Shown: piece after piece, positions 27,551 to 37,377 of the stretch
Layout: the number at the start of each line of letters is the position of its first letter
Numbering within the stretch: the first letter of the stretch is position 1
Origin: Paenibacillus lacisoli
Lineage (GTDB): Bacteria; Bacillota; Bacilli; Paenibacillales; Paenibacillaceae
Assembly: GCF_030580655.1 (NCBI RefSeq)
Contig: NZ_JAUQTB010000001.1
Span: forward strand, 730,345 to 794,344
Direction of reading: 5' to 3'
DNA length: 64,000 nucleotides
Position numbers and translations under genes: made by a program
The notes under the pieces: model-generated
The model's database searches: none
What the model was told of the DNA's origin: nothing
What the model saw: the letters and a program-made list of their open reading frames with translations, nothing else

Positions 27551-27771
27551 TCCCTCTTCCTCCGTTCAATTCAAAGTCATGTCAAGTTCTTGGATGACGG
27601 TGATGTATTCCTGCGCCCTGAAGCTGATCTCCGTACAAGACCATGCAGCTTCAACAAAGTTCTCTGCCATGGGGTTCACATAATAATAGTCATGTCGGCC
27701 AAGACCGGGTGCATAACATATGAAGAAGAACTGCGTCAGTGCCGTACAGTAGGAAAGGAGGCTGATGAACG

Positions 27772-28617
27772 ATGAAAGTAGGCTTCATCGGAACCGGTAA
27801 CATGGGAAGTCTGTTAATTGATGCATTTATCGCCGCAGGCGCTCTTGAACCACATCAGATCACGGCAAGCAACCGTACCCGTACCAAAACAGAACAGCTG
27901 TCGGAGCGGTATCCCGGACTCAAGTCGGCTGCGAACAACCGGGAGACGGCTGCCTGCAGCCATATTTTGTTTCTATGTGTTAAACCGCTCGAATTCCATC
28001 ATGTTCTGCAGGAAATTCAGGATGTCACTACCCCGGACCAGATTGCCGTATCCATTACCAGTCCGGTTCAGCTGCGTCATCTTGAATCCCGGCTCCCCTG
28101 CAAAATATCAAAGATCATCCCCAGTATCACCCACCTGGCCGGCAGCGGTGCTTCTCTTTGCATCCATGGAGACAGAATGCAGATGGAGGACAGGTCCCTG
28201 CTGGAGGAGCTATTTGCTTCCATCAGCCGGCCGCTGCAGGTGAGCGAAAATTTTACAAGGATCACATCCGATTTCTCCAGCTGCGGACCGGCGTTTCTGG
28301 CTTTTTTCCTGGACCAGTGGATTGCAGCCGCCGTTAAGCTGACGGGAATGGAACAGCAGGATCTAATCCGCCTGTCAGGAGAGATGCTGCTGGGTACAGG
28401 TAAACTGCTGACCGAGAGTGGTCTGACACCAGGTGAACTGCAGGCAAGAGTCAGTGTCCGCGGCGGTATTACCGCAGAGGCTCTTGCCGTGCTGGATGCT
28501 CACTTGAATAACGCTTTTGAGCAGCTGATCATGACCACCCAAGCCAAATACGACGAGGATGTTCATAAGCTGGATCGGCAGTTCGACATTTCAGAAGTTA
28601 ACCGGCAACAATATTAA
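27772..28617 (+). CDS. comER: ComER, pyrroline-5-carboxylate-reductase-like protein
   Basis: A 281-residue Rossmann-fold protein: [18 protein letters not shown] at the start binds NAD(P), and [17 protein letters not shown] plus [15 protein letters not shown] belong to the ProC-type C-terminal dimer domain. In Bacillus, comER lies opposite comEA and has been linked to sporulation and biofilm formation rather than proline synthesis. AAAGGAGG precedes the ATG. Its last 20 bases overlap the end of the convergent leuS. Confidence 0.9.
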   Translation: MKVGFIGTGNMGSLLIDAFIAAGALEPHQITASNRTRTKTEQLSERYPGLKSAANNRETAACSHILFLCVKPLEFHHVLQEIQDVTTPDQIAVSITSPVQLRHLESRLPCKISKIIPSITHLAGSGASLCIHGDRMQMEDRSLLEELFASISRPLQVSENFTRITSDFSSCGPAFLAFFLDQWIAAAVKLTGMEQQDLIRLSGEMLLGTGKLLTESGLTPGELQARVSVRGGITAEALAVLDAHLNNAFEQLIMTTQAKYDEDVHKLDRQFDISEVNRQQY

Positions 28618-31039
28618 CGAGCTTGCCCGGAACGGCGATAACCTTGCGAATCGTTTTGCCTTCCAGTGCCTGCTTCACATTCGGAAGCGACATACTGAAC
28701 TCCTCCATCGCCTTCTGGTCAAGATCCTTGCCAATTTTGGCACGCTGAACGATTTTACCATTCACCTGAATGACAATCTCTACTTCGGCATCCACTGTCC
28801 ACGCCTCATCAAAGGTCGGCCATGCCACGTAAGTAATGCCTCCTTCATGCCCCAGACGGTTCCACAGCTCTTCTGCAATGTGAGGTGCAAGAGGGGACAG
28901 CATTTGGACAAAATTCTCCATAGCTTCGCGAGGCAGGGAGTTCGCTTTGTACGCTTCATTAATGAAGATCATCAATTGGCTGATCACTGTGTTAAAGCGC
29001 AGATTCTCGTAATCATCAGTTACTTTCTTAATCGTCTTGTGCCATGTGCGCTTGAATTCGTCGCTGCCAGCATCATCCGAAATTTTGCTGTTCAGCGTAC
29101 CGTCTTCATTAATGAAGAGACGCCATACACGGGCCAGGAAACGGTGCGAACCTTCTACACCATTGGTGTTCCAAGGCTTCGTCGCTTCCAGAGGTCCCAT
29201 GAACATTTCGTACATACGCAGTGTGTCAGCCCCGAACTCGTTGACAATATCATCCGGGTTAATAACATTGCCGCGTGACTTGCTCATTTTCTCATTGTTG
29301 GTGCCCAGGATCATACCTTGGTTAACCAGCTTGTGGAATGGTTCCTTCGTCTCCACTACACCCAGATCATACAGCACTTTGTGCCAGAAACGGGCATACA
29401 GCAGATGCAGCACGGCGTGCTCAGCTCCCCCGATATACAGATCCACTGGCAGCCATTCGCGCTGCTTCTCTTTGGAGACAAGCTCCTTATCATTATGCGG
29501 ATCAATAAACCGCAGGTAGTACCAGCAGCTGCCGGCCCATTGCGGCATGGTATTAGTCTCACGGCGGGCTTTCATTCCGGTCTCAGGATCAATCGTCTCC
29601 ACCCAATCGGTAACGTTCGCCAGCGGTGACTCACCTGTTCCAGATGGCTTGATTTGGTCGACTTCCGGCAGTACCAGCGGCAGCTGGTCTTCCGGCACTG
29701 TCTTCATTGCTCCATCCTCCAGGTGCAGGATCGGAATCGGCTCACCCCAGTAGCGCTGACGGCTGAACAGCCAATCCCGCAGACGATAGGTAACTTTGCC
29801 TTGACCTTTACCCTGCTCTTCCAGCCAGGAAATGGCCTTGGCAATCGCTTCTTCCATGTCCAGTCCATTCAGGAAATCCGAATTCACGTGCGGACCTTCA
29901 CCGGTATAAGCTTCTTCCTGGACATCCCCGCCAGCTACAACCTCAACGATCGGCAGATCGAATTTTTTGGCAAACTCCCAGTCACGTGTATCGTGTCCCG
30001 GTACTGCCATGATGGCTCCTGTGCCATAACCGGCCAGGACATAATCAGCGATCCAGATTGGCAGCTTCGCACCGTTTACAGGATTAATGGCATAAGCACC
30101 TGTAAATACTCCACTCTTGTCTTTGGCCAGATCCGTACGCTCCAGATCACTCTTATGGGACGCCTGCTCCTGGTATGCTTTGATTGCAGCCCTCTGCTCT
30201 TCTGTAGTAATGGCCTCCACCAGTTCATGCTCCGGTGCCAGTACCGCATAGGTCGCACCAAACAAGGTATCGGGGCGGGTTGTGAAAACGGTCAACTGTG
30301 CATCATGGCCTTCAATCGCAAATTTCACTTCGGCACCTGTCGATTTACCAATCCAGTTACGCTGCATATCTTTAATGCTTTCGGACCAGTCCAGCTCTTC
30401 CAGATCTTCCAAAAGACGCTCGGCATATTCAGTGATTTTCAGTACCCATTGGCGCATCGGTTTACGTACGACCGGGTGACCACCACGCTCACTTTTGCCG
30501 TCAATGACTTCTTCGTTCGCCAGTACCGTACCCAGTGCTTCACACCAGTTCACCGGAATCTCCGCAACATAAGCCAATCCCCGCTTGTACAACTGAATAA
30601 AGATCCACTGTGTCCATTTGTAATAGGACGGATCTGTTGTGCTGAACTCGCGTTCCCAGTCGTAGGAGAAACCCAATGACTTAATCTGACGGCGGAAGTT
30701 GTTGATGTTCTTCACTGTGATGTCGCGCGGATGTTCACCCGTATCAATGGCATGCTGCTCCGCTGGCAGACCGAACGCATCCCATCCCATCGGATGGAGA
30801 ACGTTGTAACCCTGCATTCGCTTGTAACGGGATACAATATCTGTTGCTGTGTAGCCTTCCGGATGGCCTACATGCAGACCCGCTCCGGACGGGTATGGGA
30901 ACATATCAAGAGCGTAGAATTTCGGTTTTCCCGCCTCTTCACCTGTACGGAAGGTTTTGTTCTCCTCCCAATATTTCTGCCACTTGCTCTCAATGGCCTG
31001 CGGCTGATAGCCGTGCTTCGGCTGTGTCGTGTCGCTCAT
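28598..31039 (-). CDS. leuS: Leucyl-tRNA synthetase
   Basis: An 813-residue class I synthetase of normal length. The HIGH-like motif is in [20 protein letters not shown], the CP1 editing domain follows ([25 protein letters not shown]), and the KMSKS motif is present in [14 protein letters not shown]. It charges tRNA-Leu. Expression is expected to respond to uncharged tRNA-Leu through the upstream T-box. The 3' end overlaps comER on the other strand. Confidence 0.98.
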   Translation of the reverse strand: MSDTTQPKHGYQPQAIESKWQKYWEENKTFRTGEEAGKPKFYALDMFPYPSGAGLHVGHPEGYTATDIVSRYKRMQGYNVLHPMGWDAFGLPAEQHAIDTGEHPRDITVKNINNFRRQIKSLGFSYDWEREFSTTDPSYYKWTQWIFIQLYKRGLAYVAEIPVNWCEALGTVLANEEVIDGKSERGGHPVVRKPMRQWVLKITEYAERLLEDLEELDWSESIKDMQRNWIGKSTGAEVKFAIEGHDAQLTVFTTRPDTLFGATYAVLAPEHELVEAITTEEQRAAIKAYQEQASHKSDLERTDLAKDKSGVFTGAYAINPVNGAKLPIWIADYVLAGYGTGAIMAVPGHDTRDWEFAKKFDLPIVEVVAGGDVQEEAYTGEGPHVNSDFLNGLDMEEAIAKAISWLEEQGKGQGKVTYRLRDWLFSRQRYWGEPIPILHLEDGAMKTVPEDQLPLVLPEVDQIKPSGTGESPLANVTDWVETIDPETGMKARRETNTMPQWAGSCWYYLRFIDPHNDKELVSKEKQREWLPVDLYIGGAEHAVLHLLYARFWHKVLYDLGVVETKEPFHKLVNQGMILGTNNEKMSKSRGNVINPDDIVNEFGADTLRMYEMFMGPLEATKPWNTNGVEGSHRFLARVWRLFINEDGTLNSKISDDAGSDEFKRTWHKTIKKVTDDYENLRFNTVISQLMIFINEAYKANSLPREAMENFVQMLSPLAPHIAEELWNRLGHEGGITYVAWPTFDEAWTVDAEVEIVIQVNGKIVQRAKIGKDLDQKAMEEFSMSLPNVKQALEGKTIRKVIAVPGKLVNIVAG

Positions 31040-31059
31040 TCCATTTCCTCCTCATGTCA

Positions 31060-31381
31060 TCTGAACATAAAAAAACCTCGCATCCCGTAGCGTGTCAGCG
31101 CTAGGGACGAGAGGTCTGATTCCCGTGGTACCACCCTAGTTAGCGGAACGACGTGCTTCGTGTTCCACTCCCTTTACACCGGTAACGGCGGTGAGCCGAC
31201 GCGTTTTAAAGTATGCCGCGAAACTGACAGCCAGTCAGCATATTCGTCAGCATCCGTTCGAACGCATATCTCCGAGGCGAGTTCATCTCACATAGGCAAC
31301 CGGCTTGCAGCAACCGCCGGCTCTCTGTTATGCCACTGTAGAAATTACTGATCCTCTTCATGGATTGTAAAGTCATAAGAA
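31060..31381 (-). promoter_or_regulatory. T-box leader of leuS
   Basis: The minus strand holds AGGGTGGTACCACGGGA (31121-31137), the conserved T-box antiterminator motif, followed by a terminator stem (31074-31120 region) with seven T residues just ahead of leuS. Upstream lies about 220 bases of structured leader with GC-rich stem I pairing (CCGGC/GCCGG). A CTC triplet at 31279-31281 in the 3' half of stem I is the likely leucine specifier codon. Uncharged tRNA-Leu should stabilise the antiterminator. Confidence 0.92.
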
Positions 31382-31388
31382 TGGAACC

Positions 31389-31417
31389 ATTATAATTAAG
31401 AAAATTGGAAAAGTCAA
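31389..31417 (-). promoter_or_regulatory. Sigma-A promoter of the leuS T-box transcript
   Basis: -35 TTGACT (31412-31417), 17-bp spacer, perfect -10 TATAAT (31389-31394) on the minus strand, immediately upstream of the leader. Confidence 0.85.
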
Positions 31418-31472
31418 CGCCGGCTCGCCTGTAAGTCTTCTTACCTGTCCTAATACGCAGATTGCCCATTGG

Positions 31473-34400
31473 TTAATGCGGTACCTGTGAAGCAAAGTCC
31501 CCCCGGCTGGAATGATCCGCATGATAAAAAACAACGTCTCCGTCCAGCAAGTTGAACTTATTAAAGTAAGAATCCTGCACCTGAGACCTCCCCCCTTCGA
31601 GTCTCCACTGATTCATAAGGGCAGCATGGATGTACTGCAGATGCGGCTGACCAGCATTTCCCTCCCTAAGGGTCTCCAGATTGAAATTAACGATGATATA
31701 ACCATCCCGTAGAAAAACAGGATTTCTTTCGTCTAGGGTGCCCATCCTGGAAAGCTTAGTCAGATCGGTCCCCTGCTTAACCGCATAGACATCGGCGGGC
31801 AGGCTGTATTCACCATACCAGCGCTGAATAGACGCATTAGCACGATCCACGTTAACTCCTTCCGGTAAGGATGTCTTTGGTCCAATCAGGGTTCGCAGCT
31901 GGGCTGGCAGCACAAGCCAGTCATATCGGCCAATCCAGATCTTCTGCTTGGCAAACCCGGATACATACTGCTCTACATACTGAGAGAGCGTCCATTTGCT
32001 CCTGTCCTGCTGGCTCAGCAGATGGTTGTAGGTATAATGGGCCGTATCCTTCATTTCTGCTGAAGGTACATTGCGCAGCCGGTCATTCAGGATTACGTAT
32101 CTCTTCTCACGATCCTGTGCGGAACCGATTTTGATCAGATTCTTACTACTAACATGCGTGTACAGGTCAACCGGGACCCTCCCGCTTCCGTTCCTGGATA
32201 CAAAATAAAACTGAGGAGTAATCCGGATCCCATCCTGTGTACCGAACATATTGCCTTTGGTCTTTAGATCAAATTTAAAATGATAACCTGTCTTAATAGA
32301 TATGTTCTTAAATCCCTGCTGTGGATGGCTGCCTGGTAAGATCGGCAGCATGAACGGTTTGCTGTTGCCCCGCGCCTGCCCGTCGATAGCCTGAAGCCCT
32401 GTCCAATAGGATTGGCCTGTATGCAGGCTGATGCCCTTACTTGAACGAAATACCGTTTCCCAGTTGTAATCCGCAATATCAGTAATGTGAAAATCGTATA
32501 GCCTCCCAATTACATCCACGGCGATAACGTCGGTCGCTGTATGGTTGATGAAGTCTTTATTCGCCTGTGACTCGGTAGTAAAGCCCGTAGGGGCGTTCTC
32601 AGCAATCGTGCGGAAGAGAACATTATAATAACCTTCATCCACCCACACCGGCATAAAAAAGGTTGTGCTTTTTTGATCCACCGGAATGGTGATCCATGAA
32701 TTTTTCGGGTAAAATCTGCTCTTGTCTCCGTTATAGACGTCAAAAGGGAACCACACCTGCTTCTCTCTTACGTATGCGGCATAATCCCGGTTACCATACC
32801 CGGGGATATTTCGATGTTGTCCATCGGTTGGCATATAGATGGTGAACGGCCGATCTAATATGGCCGCACTGCGGCTAGCAGCAGGATTCGTCTTCTGGTT
32901 GTGCTGCTGGTCATCGGAGATAGAAGCATAGATCACGACCGGAGTATGCACCGTAACCGTGTTCAGACCGTTGATCGTAAAAGACTTGTCGCTTCCGCCC
33001 TGGATACTGCCCGGCAGCAGATAATAATAAATGGTGCCGGAGCTTGCGGTATTCAGCTTGTTCGTCAAACTTTTGCTTATCGTGTAGCCTTTACCGTAGA
33101 GCACATCCTGTCCAATAAGTGAGGGCGCAGGGATGCTAACAGGGGATGGGGCAGTCTCTGCTGTCCAGCTCGGATTCATAATAACATTTCCGTTAAAGCT
33201 AACCATGTCGTTTTTCACCTGGTTTTTGCCGACTGCAGACTCGGCTTTGCTGGTAAAGAGGCTCGCATCGTTGGGAAGTGAAGGCCTGGAGTAGCCGCCG
33301 TCCTTAGTCTCGCTTCCTAAATCCTGTGCAGAGCAGCTGGCCGTCTGAACATGGTCCTTCACGCCATCACTGCTGCTGGAAAGAACTTCAGGAGCCGTGT
33401 AATTGGCAGGACGCAAGGTTACCCCTCCATTAGGCAGCGCGTAGTTAGATACAGCTGCTTTCCCTAATCGATACACCTCAAGATTATCCACTTTCCAGTA
33501 TGAAAAGTTCCTTGTTATCTGTATTTTTTTCTCCACCACCTGTGTATCCTGCTGCGGGGTATCGGGTGTTCCTGGACTGGTGGCAGTGGGTGGTGTGCCT
33601 TTAATTTTCCAGGTGAGCACATAGGTTTTTTTGACTGGTACGGTGTATGTCACCTGACCTCTCATATTACCAAAACGGTGCTGAACCAGATAATTGAGCC
33701 CAAAGATATTAGCGTAGAGATTCTCGGAGGTCGGGATTCCTTTGAACACGTCAAACTGTTCGGCGCCTCTCTGATCCGCTTTGATTGCACCAGTTGCATT
33801 CGGATTCATAAAAGACACTTGATTCACTGCTCCCTGAACAGGTGAGCCTATCGTAATCGAACACGCATTATCTGGCCCTCCTGGTCCCCCGCCTCCGCCT
33901 CCTGTACAGTTGGCTGCGGTGTAAGTCTGAGTGTCTGACGAATCAATCGCCTGACTGGCATCTACGAAGCGCCCTGTAATCTCGGTAATCCCTGCCAGGC
34001 CGGCTGCAGTAATTTTACCATCTCGGCCAATGGACGCCACTGCCGGATTGGAGCTTGTCCACGTCAAGCTTGGATGAGCAGTGAGGGTAATCGTACTCTT
34101 ATCCGGCTTGGTCAGTGTTGCAGAAGCCTGCTTTGGTGTCCTGTCTGAAGTGCAAGCATTGTCTGGGAGGTGTAATGCCAGACCCGGCTCGGCGGTTACC
34201 GTAATTTCTGCTGTGTCAGAGATCAGATAGGTTCCGTTGTTCCAAATGGCGCGTACGGTGACTTTACCGGGTTTCTGTGCAGTTACCAAGCCGGAGCTGC
34301 TGACTTTAGCAATGGTATCGTCTGACGACCACCATTTGGTTTCAGTCCTTGAACTCACATCAATTGGAGTCTCCCAGATTGAGGAGCCATAATTTTTCGT

Positions 34401-35096
34401 TTTGACTTTGGCCGTGAGCTGCTTCGTTGCATTAACCTTAATGGTTGCATCCGGGGCAACATCAATTTCTTTCTCCTCGGTTAGGTCTCCCTCCCAGATG
34501 ATATCCATTGGTGTGTAGTAGACGACCTCATATTTAGGACATCCCGCGTCAGTCTTTCCTCCGTTTGCAAAAGGATCTGCAGTAGTATATGTGTTGTAGC
34601 CGCCCGTAATCGTTCTAATTGGAACAATAGTTGATGGAAAAGGAGGAGTTGGATCGTTTACACCTTGGTAAGAATCCTGTCTACTGCGCGGCTGATAATT
34701 CACATCGCTTATACGAATTGATGTAATAGTGTTTTTATCAACCATTTTTCCATTGTACTCTTTCCACCCTCGAGCGGGCCATCGACTAAAATCAACACTA
34801 TCAGGTACTTCTGTGGCTGCGGGGTAGGGAGCAGTACATGATCCAGCATTATTTGCAAAAGTAGGACCACCAACATGATCAGCCTTAAATCTCCCGTTAT
34901 CTTGTTGATACCAGTAGACTCCCGGGTTACCTATTTCAGGTTCTGATTTCACTATAATTTTGTTGGGATTCTCCATAGATTTGGGTCCATAAGGATTTGT
35001 TATTTCATTTTCAGCATTTACTATCTGTGGCAATGATGTGGCAAACGAAAAAAAAAACAAGACAATCACCAAAAATAAATTTCTCTTTTTTTTCAT
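31473..35096 (-). CDS. Large exported surface protein with bacterial Ig-like domains
   Basis: A 1207-residue protein with a signal peptide (residues 1-28). Residues 50-210 form a Tyr/Trp/Pro-rich domain (GVYWYQQDNGRF, MDIIWEGDL) with paired cysteines. Two Ig-like (Big_2 type) domains lie at about 212-302 and 305-395, with TAQKPGKVTVRA and SLTWTSSNPAVASIGRDGKI. A Gly-rich hinge at 399-408 leads to about 800 residues that I cannot assign. No LPxTG or SLH is seen, so it may attach through its partner gene product 23 bases upstream. The ribosome site is weak (GGCGGTG), which fits coupling to that gene. The N-terminal part recalls DUF5704 proteins of Paenibacillus; this is from memory. Confidence 0.8.
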   Translation of the reverse strand: MKKKRNLFLVIVLFFFSFATSLPQIVNAENEITNPYGPKSMENPNKIIVKSEPEIGNPGVYWYQQDNGRFKADHVGGPTFANNAGSCTAPYPAATEVPDSVDFSRWPARGWKEYNGKMVDKNTITSIRISDVNYQPRSRQDSYQGVNDPTPPFPSTIVPIRTITGGYNTYTTADPFANGGKTDAGCPKYEVVYYTPMDIIWEGDLTEEKEIDVAPDATIKVNATKQLTAKVKTKNYGSSIWETPIDVSSRTETKWWSSDDTIAKVSSSGLVTAQKPGKVTVRAIWNNGTYLISDTAEITVTAEPGLALHLPDNACTSDRTPKQASATLTKPDKSTITLTAHPSLTWTSSNPAVASIGRDGKITAAGLAGITEITGRFVDASQAIDSSDTQTYTAANCTGGGGGGPGGPDNACSITIGSPVQGAVNQVSFMNPNATGAIKADQRGAEQFDVFKGIPTSENLYANIFGLNYLVQHRFGNMRGQVTYTVPVKKTYVLTWKIKGTPPTATSPGTPDTPQQDTQVVEKKIQITRNFSYWKVDNLEVYRLGKAAVSNYALPNGGVTLRPANYTAPEVLSSSSDGVKDHVQTASCSAQDLGSETKDGGYSRPSLPNDASLFTSKAESAVGKNQVKNDMVSFNGNVIMNPSWTAETAPSPVSIPAPSLIGQDVLYGKGYTISKSLTNKLNTASSGTIYYYLLPGSIQGGSDKSFTINGLNTVTVHTPVVIYASISDDQQHNQKTNPAASRSAAILDRPFTIYMPTDGQHRNIPGYGNRDYAAYVREKQVWFPFDVYNGDKSRFYPKNSWITIPVDQKSTTFFMPVWVDEGYYNVLFRTIAENAPTGFTTESQANKDFINHTATDVIAVDVIGRLYDFHITDIADYNWETVFRSSKGISLHTGQSYWTGLQAIDGQARGNSKPFMLPILPGSHPQQGFKNISIKTGYHFKFDLKTKGNMFGTQDGIRITPQFYFVSRNGSGRVPVDLYTHVSSKNLIKIGSAQDREKRYVILNDRLRNVPSAEMKDTAHYTYNHLLSQQDRSKWTLSQYVEQYVSGFAKQKIWIGRYDWLVLPAQLRTLIGPKTSLPEGVNVDRANASIQRWYGEYSLPADVYAVKQGTDLTKLSRMGTLDERNPVFLRDGYIIVNFNLETLREGNAGQPHLQYIHAALMNQWRLEGGRSQVQDSYFNKFNLLDGDVVFYHADHSSRGDFASQVPH

Positions 35097-35119
35097 GTTC
35101 TGACACCGCCAGTCTATTA

Positions 35120-36367
35120 CTAATTCTCAATCTCTAGAATGCCTTCAGTATCTGACTTTAAAGAATACAACCAGTTCACTTTACTCAAAGCGGTGGATAT
35201 CCAAAAACGATTTTTTTGGCCTTTTCTGATAAATTGTTTAGAACTAGTAGGAATAGTTGGTATACCGTTAGCTTCAGCTGCTTGTATGTTCACTCGATTA
35301 AATGCTATAAGCCCACTGTTAACACCGCTATTAAAAGTGATTAAATCTGCCCTATCTAGGTTTGACGTAAATGAAATGTCTGCAAAAGTTTTGTAAGCCC
35401 CTGGGGCATACATCTTTGGCATAAACAACTGTGCATAAACCCCTTTAGGCTTACTGGTTGTCGCGTCCACAACAATATAGCGATGCAGCTGCAAAATTCC
35501 TGATTTATTTTTCAAGGTAATCGTGCTCTTGGCGATATCTGAAATTTTAGCAGAACCTGTTCTGTACTTATAATTACTAATTGTCATTAAATTGGTCCCT
35601 GTTGTTCCTACTTCCCGCAGTTCATTCAAAGCTTGATATGTACTTGCATCTTTACCTTCAGTATTCATGTATCTCAACAGGATGGATGCTACTTCAGCCC
35701 GCGTCGTTGTCGCATCTGGACGAATAGATCCGTCTTCAAAACCTCCAACTACATCAGTCCCTCGCACCACCGCGATATACGGGACTTTCTCAGCACTAAT
35801 TTTCCCCTGCACACCTTCCGTCGTTGGCAGCAGTGTATCTTTTGTATCCTCATATGCCTGTTTAAAAGAGTCGCTCGAACGCATTAACCCGTTCGCCATC
35901 CACTTCATCATCTCGTAACGGGTCAGCTCTGTATTAGGATTAAACCCCTTGGAGTAGTCCTCAGGCTGGATCAGCCCCTGATACAAAAGCTGTGTCAATG
36001 CAGGTTCTGCCCAGTGTCCCTTCATATTTGCAAACGGCTGCTTTCTCTCATCCGCCTTCAAACGAGTCGTACGGCTCAGGATTGCCGCAAACTCAGCCCG
36101 GGTAACCTTGGCATTCGGCCGGAATGTCCCATCCTGATAACCAGAGATCAGCTTCAGACTATGCGCCTGCTGAATGGCAGCCTCTGCCCAATGTCCCCGG
36201 ATATCCTTAAAGCCGGCAGGCAGGACCGTGCTCTGAACCGCCGCATTCGTAAATGGTAAAGATACATGGCCAGCAGCTTTAACGTTCTCTTGGACCGGTG
36301 CCCCCATCGTAAGCATCGTCAGTACGGTAGAAACAGCCAACACGGAATACAGCATTTTTGTCCTCAT
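35120..36367 (-). CDS. S-layer-homology domain protein
   Basis: A 415-residue exported protein; the ATG nine bases after AGAGG is preferred to one three codons earlier. A signal peptide (about 1-32) is followed by three SLH units: FKDIRGHWAEAAIQQAHSL with FRPNAKVTRAEFAA, FANMKGHWAEPALTQLL with FNPNTELTRYEMMK, and a divergent third with GFEDGSIRPDATTTRAEVAS. SLH triplets bind pyruvylated wall polymers. The C-terminal 170 residues (ITLKNKSGILQLHRYIVVDA) are unassigned. It forms an operon with the large Ig-like protein, for which it may serve as wall anchor. Confidence 0.9.
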   Translation of the reverse strand: MRTKMLYSVLAVSTVLTMLTMGAPVQENVKAAGHVSLPFTNAAVQSTVLPAGFKDIRGHWAEAAIQQAHSLKLISGYQDGTFRPNAKVTRAEFAAILSRTTRLKADERKQPFANMKGHWAEPALTQLLYQGLIQPEDYSKGFNPNTELTRYEMMKWMANGLMRSSDSFKQAYEDTKDTLLPTTEGVQGKISAEKVPYIAVVRGTDVVGGFEDGSIRPDATTTRAEVASILLRYMNTEGKDASTYQALNELREVGTTGTNLMTISNYKYRTGSAKISDIAKSTITLKNKSGILQLHRYIVVDATTSKPKGVYAQLFMPKMYAPGAYKTFADISFTSNLDRADLITFNSGVNSGLIAFNRVNIQAAEANGIPTIPTSSKQFIRKGQKNRFWISTALSKVNWLYSLKSDTEGILEIEN

Positions 36368-36406
36368 CAAATCCATCCTCTTCTCTTAAAGTAAATGAAT
36401 AAGCAC

Positions 36407-36435
36407 ATTCTAGCTTTTTTATCTGATTTTTCCAA
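36407..36435 (-). promoter_or_regulatory. Candidate sigma-A promoter of the SLH operon
   Basis: -35 TTGGAA (36430-36435), 17-bp spacer, -10 TAGAAT (36407-36412) on the minus strand. Confidence 0.55.
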
Positions 36436-36443
36436 TATGAAAA

Positions 36444-36486
36444 TAAAAAAGCGGGCTGTTCCTCCTTATGGAAGAAATCAGCCCGC
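36444..36486 (-). terminator. Terminator of the methyltransferase operon
   Basis: GCGGGCTG / CAGCCCGC stem with a long loop, followed on the minus strand by six T residues. Confidence 0.75.
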
Positions 36487-36551
36487 GTGCTTCGCGAGAA
36501 ATCAATATCATTGAGCCCATCATATAATAGAATGGAAAATAATACAAGATC

Positions 36552-37325
36552 CTATTTTACCGCTACAAAAAAGAGACGCTGCGCATCCTCACCGGCTTCA
36601 ACCCATTCAAAGTCCGCATAAACTTTAACATCGGTGAAGCCCGCCTTGACCAGTTCCACCTTCATCCAGTCCGGATCATAGGCCCGCTGATTATGGGTTT
36701 CCTCGAAACGCTGGTACATATCTCGTCCCGCCTCTTCCGATCTCGCAAAGATGCTGAGATGATGCTCAATCTCACGGCGTCCTGCATCATAGTCACAGGT
36801 CCAGATATAGGATACCGAGCGCTCATCAAGAACAAATGGCTGTTCTTCATCATAACGGACCAATGTATTCGGATGATGCACGTCAAAAAGGAACGTCCCT
36901 CCCGGTTTTAACCCTTTATAGGTCTGACGGAAGGTAGCGATAATATCGTCTTCATTGAGAAGATAATTAACGCAATCACAAAAAGAAATCACGCTGTCTA
37001 CCATCTCAGGCAGACGCCATTCCCGCATATCCTGCTGCAGCCAGCGCACACTGCCTTCCCGGAACAGGCGATGCCCCTGCGGGGTCGCTTCCATTTTACG
37101 CCGGGCCACAGACAGCATATCAGCCGACAGATCGATCCCGCTGACCTCGAATCCCGAGTTTACCAACGGAATCGTGATGGAGCCTGTCCCGCAGCCGAGC
37201 TCGGCCACCGTTTTGGGCATACCATATTTCTCCCAGGCCGTACGTGCAAATCTCAGCCAATCGGGATAAGGCATGTCCTCCATCAACTCATCGTATACGT
37301 AAGCGAATCTCCGGTATGATGCCAT
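36552..37325 (-). CDS. Class I SAM-dependent methyltransferase, YqeM-like
   Basis: A 257-residue protein counted from the ATG that gives MASYRRFAYVYDELM; a GTG four codons earlier is also possible and neither has a strong ribosome site. The SAM-binding loop is VAELGCGTGSITIPLVNSG, followed by GIDLSADMLSVARRKM and an acidic strand end. The start pattern and its position after rsfS match B. subtilis yqeM. The substrate is unknown. It is the last gene of the yhbY-nadD-yqeK-rsfS-cvfB transcript. Confidence 0.85.
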   Translation of the reverse strand: MASYRRFAYVYDELMEDMPYPDWLRFARTAWEKYGMPKTVAELGCGTGSITIPLVNSGFEVSGIDLSADMLSVARRKMEATPQGHRLFREGSVRWLQQDMREWRLPEMVDSVISFCDCVNYLLNEDDIIATFRQTYKGLKPGGTFLFDVHHPNTLVRYDEEQPFVLDERSVSYIWTCDYDAGRREIEHHLSIFARSEEAGRDMYQRFEETHNQRAYDPDWMKVELVKAGFTDVKVYADFEWVEAGEDAQRLFFVAVK

Positions 37326-37377
37326 GTTACACCGCACTTTCTAGAACCTGTTTCTCAGCTGTATCAGCCGGTAATTA

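Noticed and set aside
29654..30679. A 341-codon open frame opposite leuS
   Set aside because: Antisense shadow of leuS with no recognised motif.
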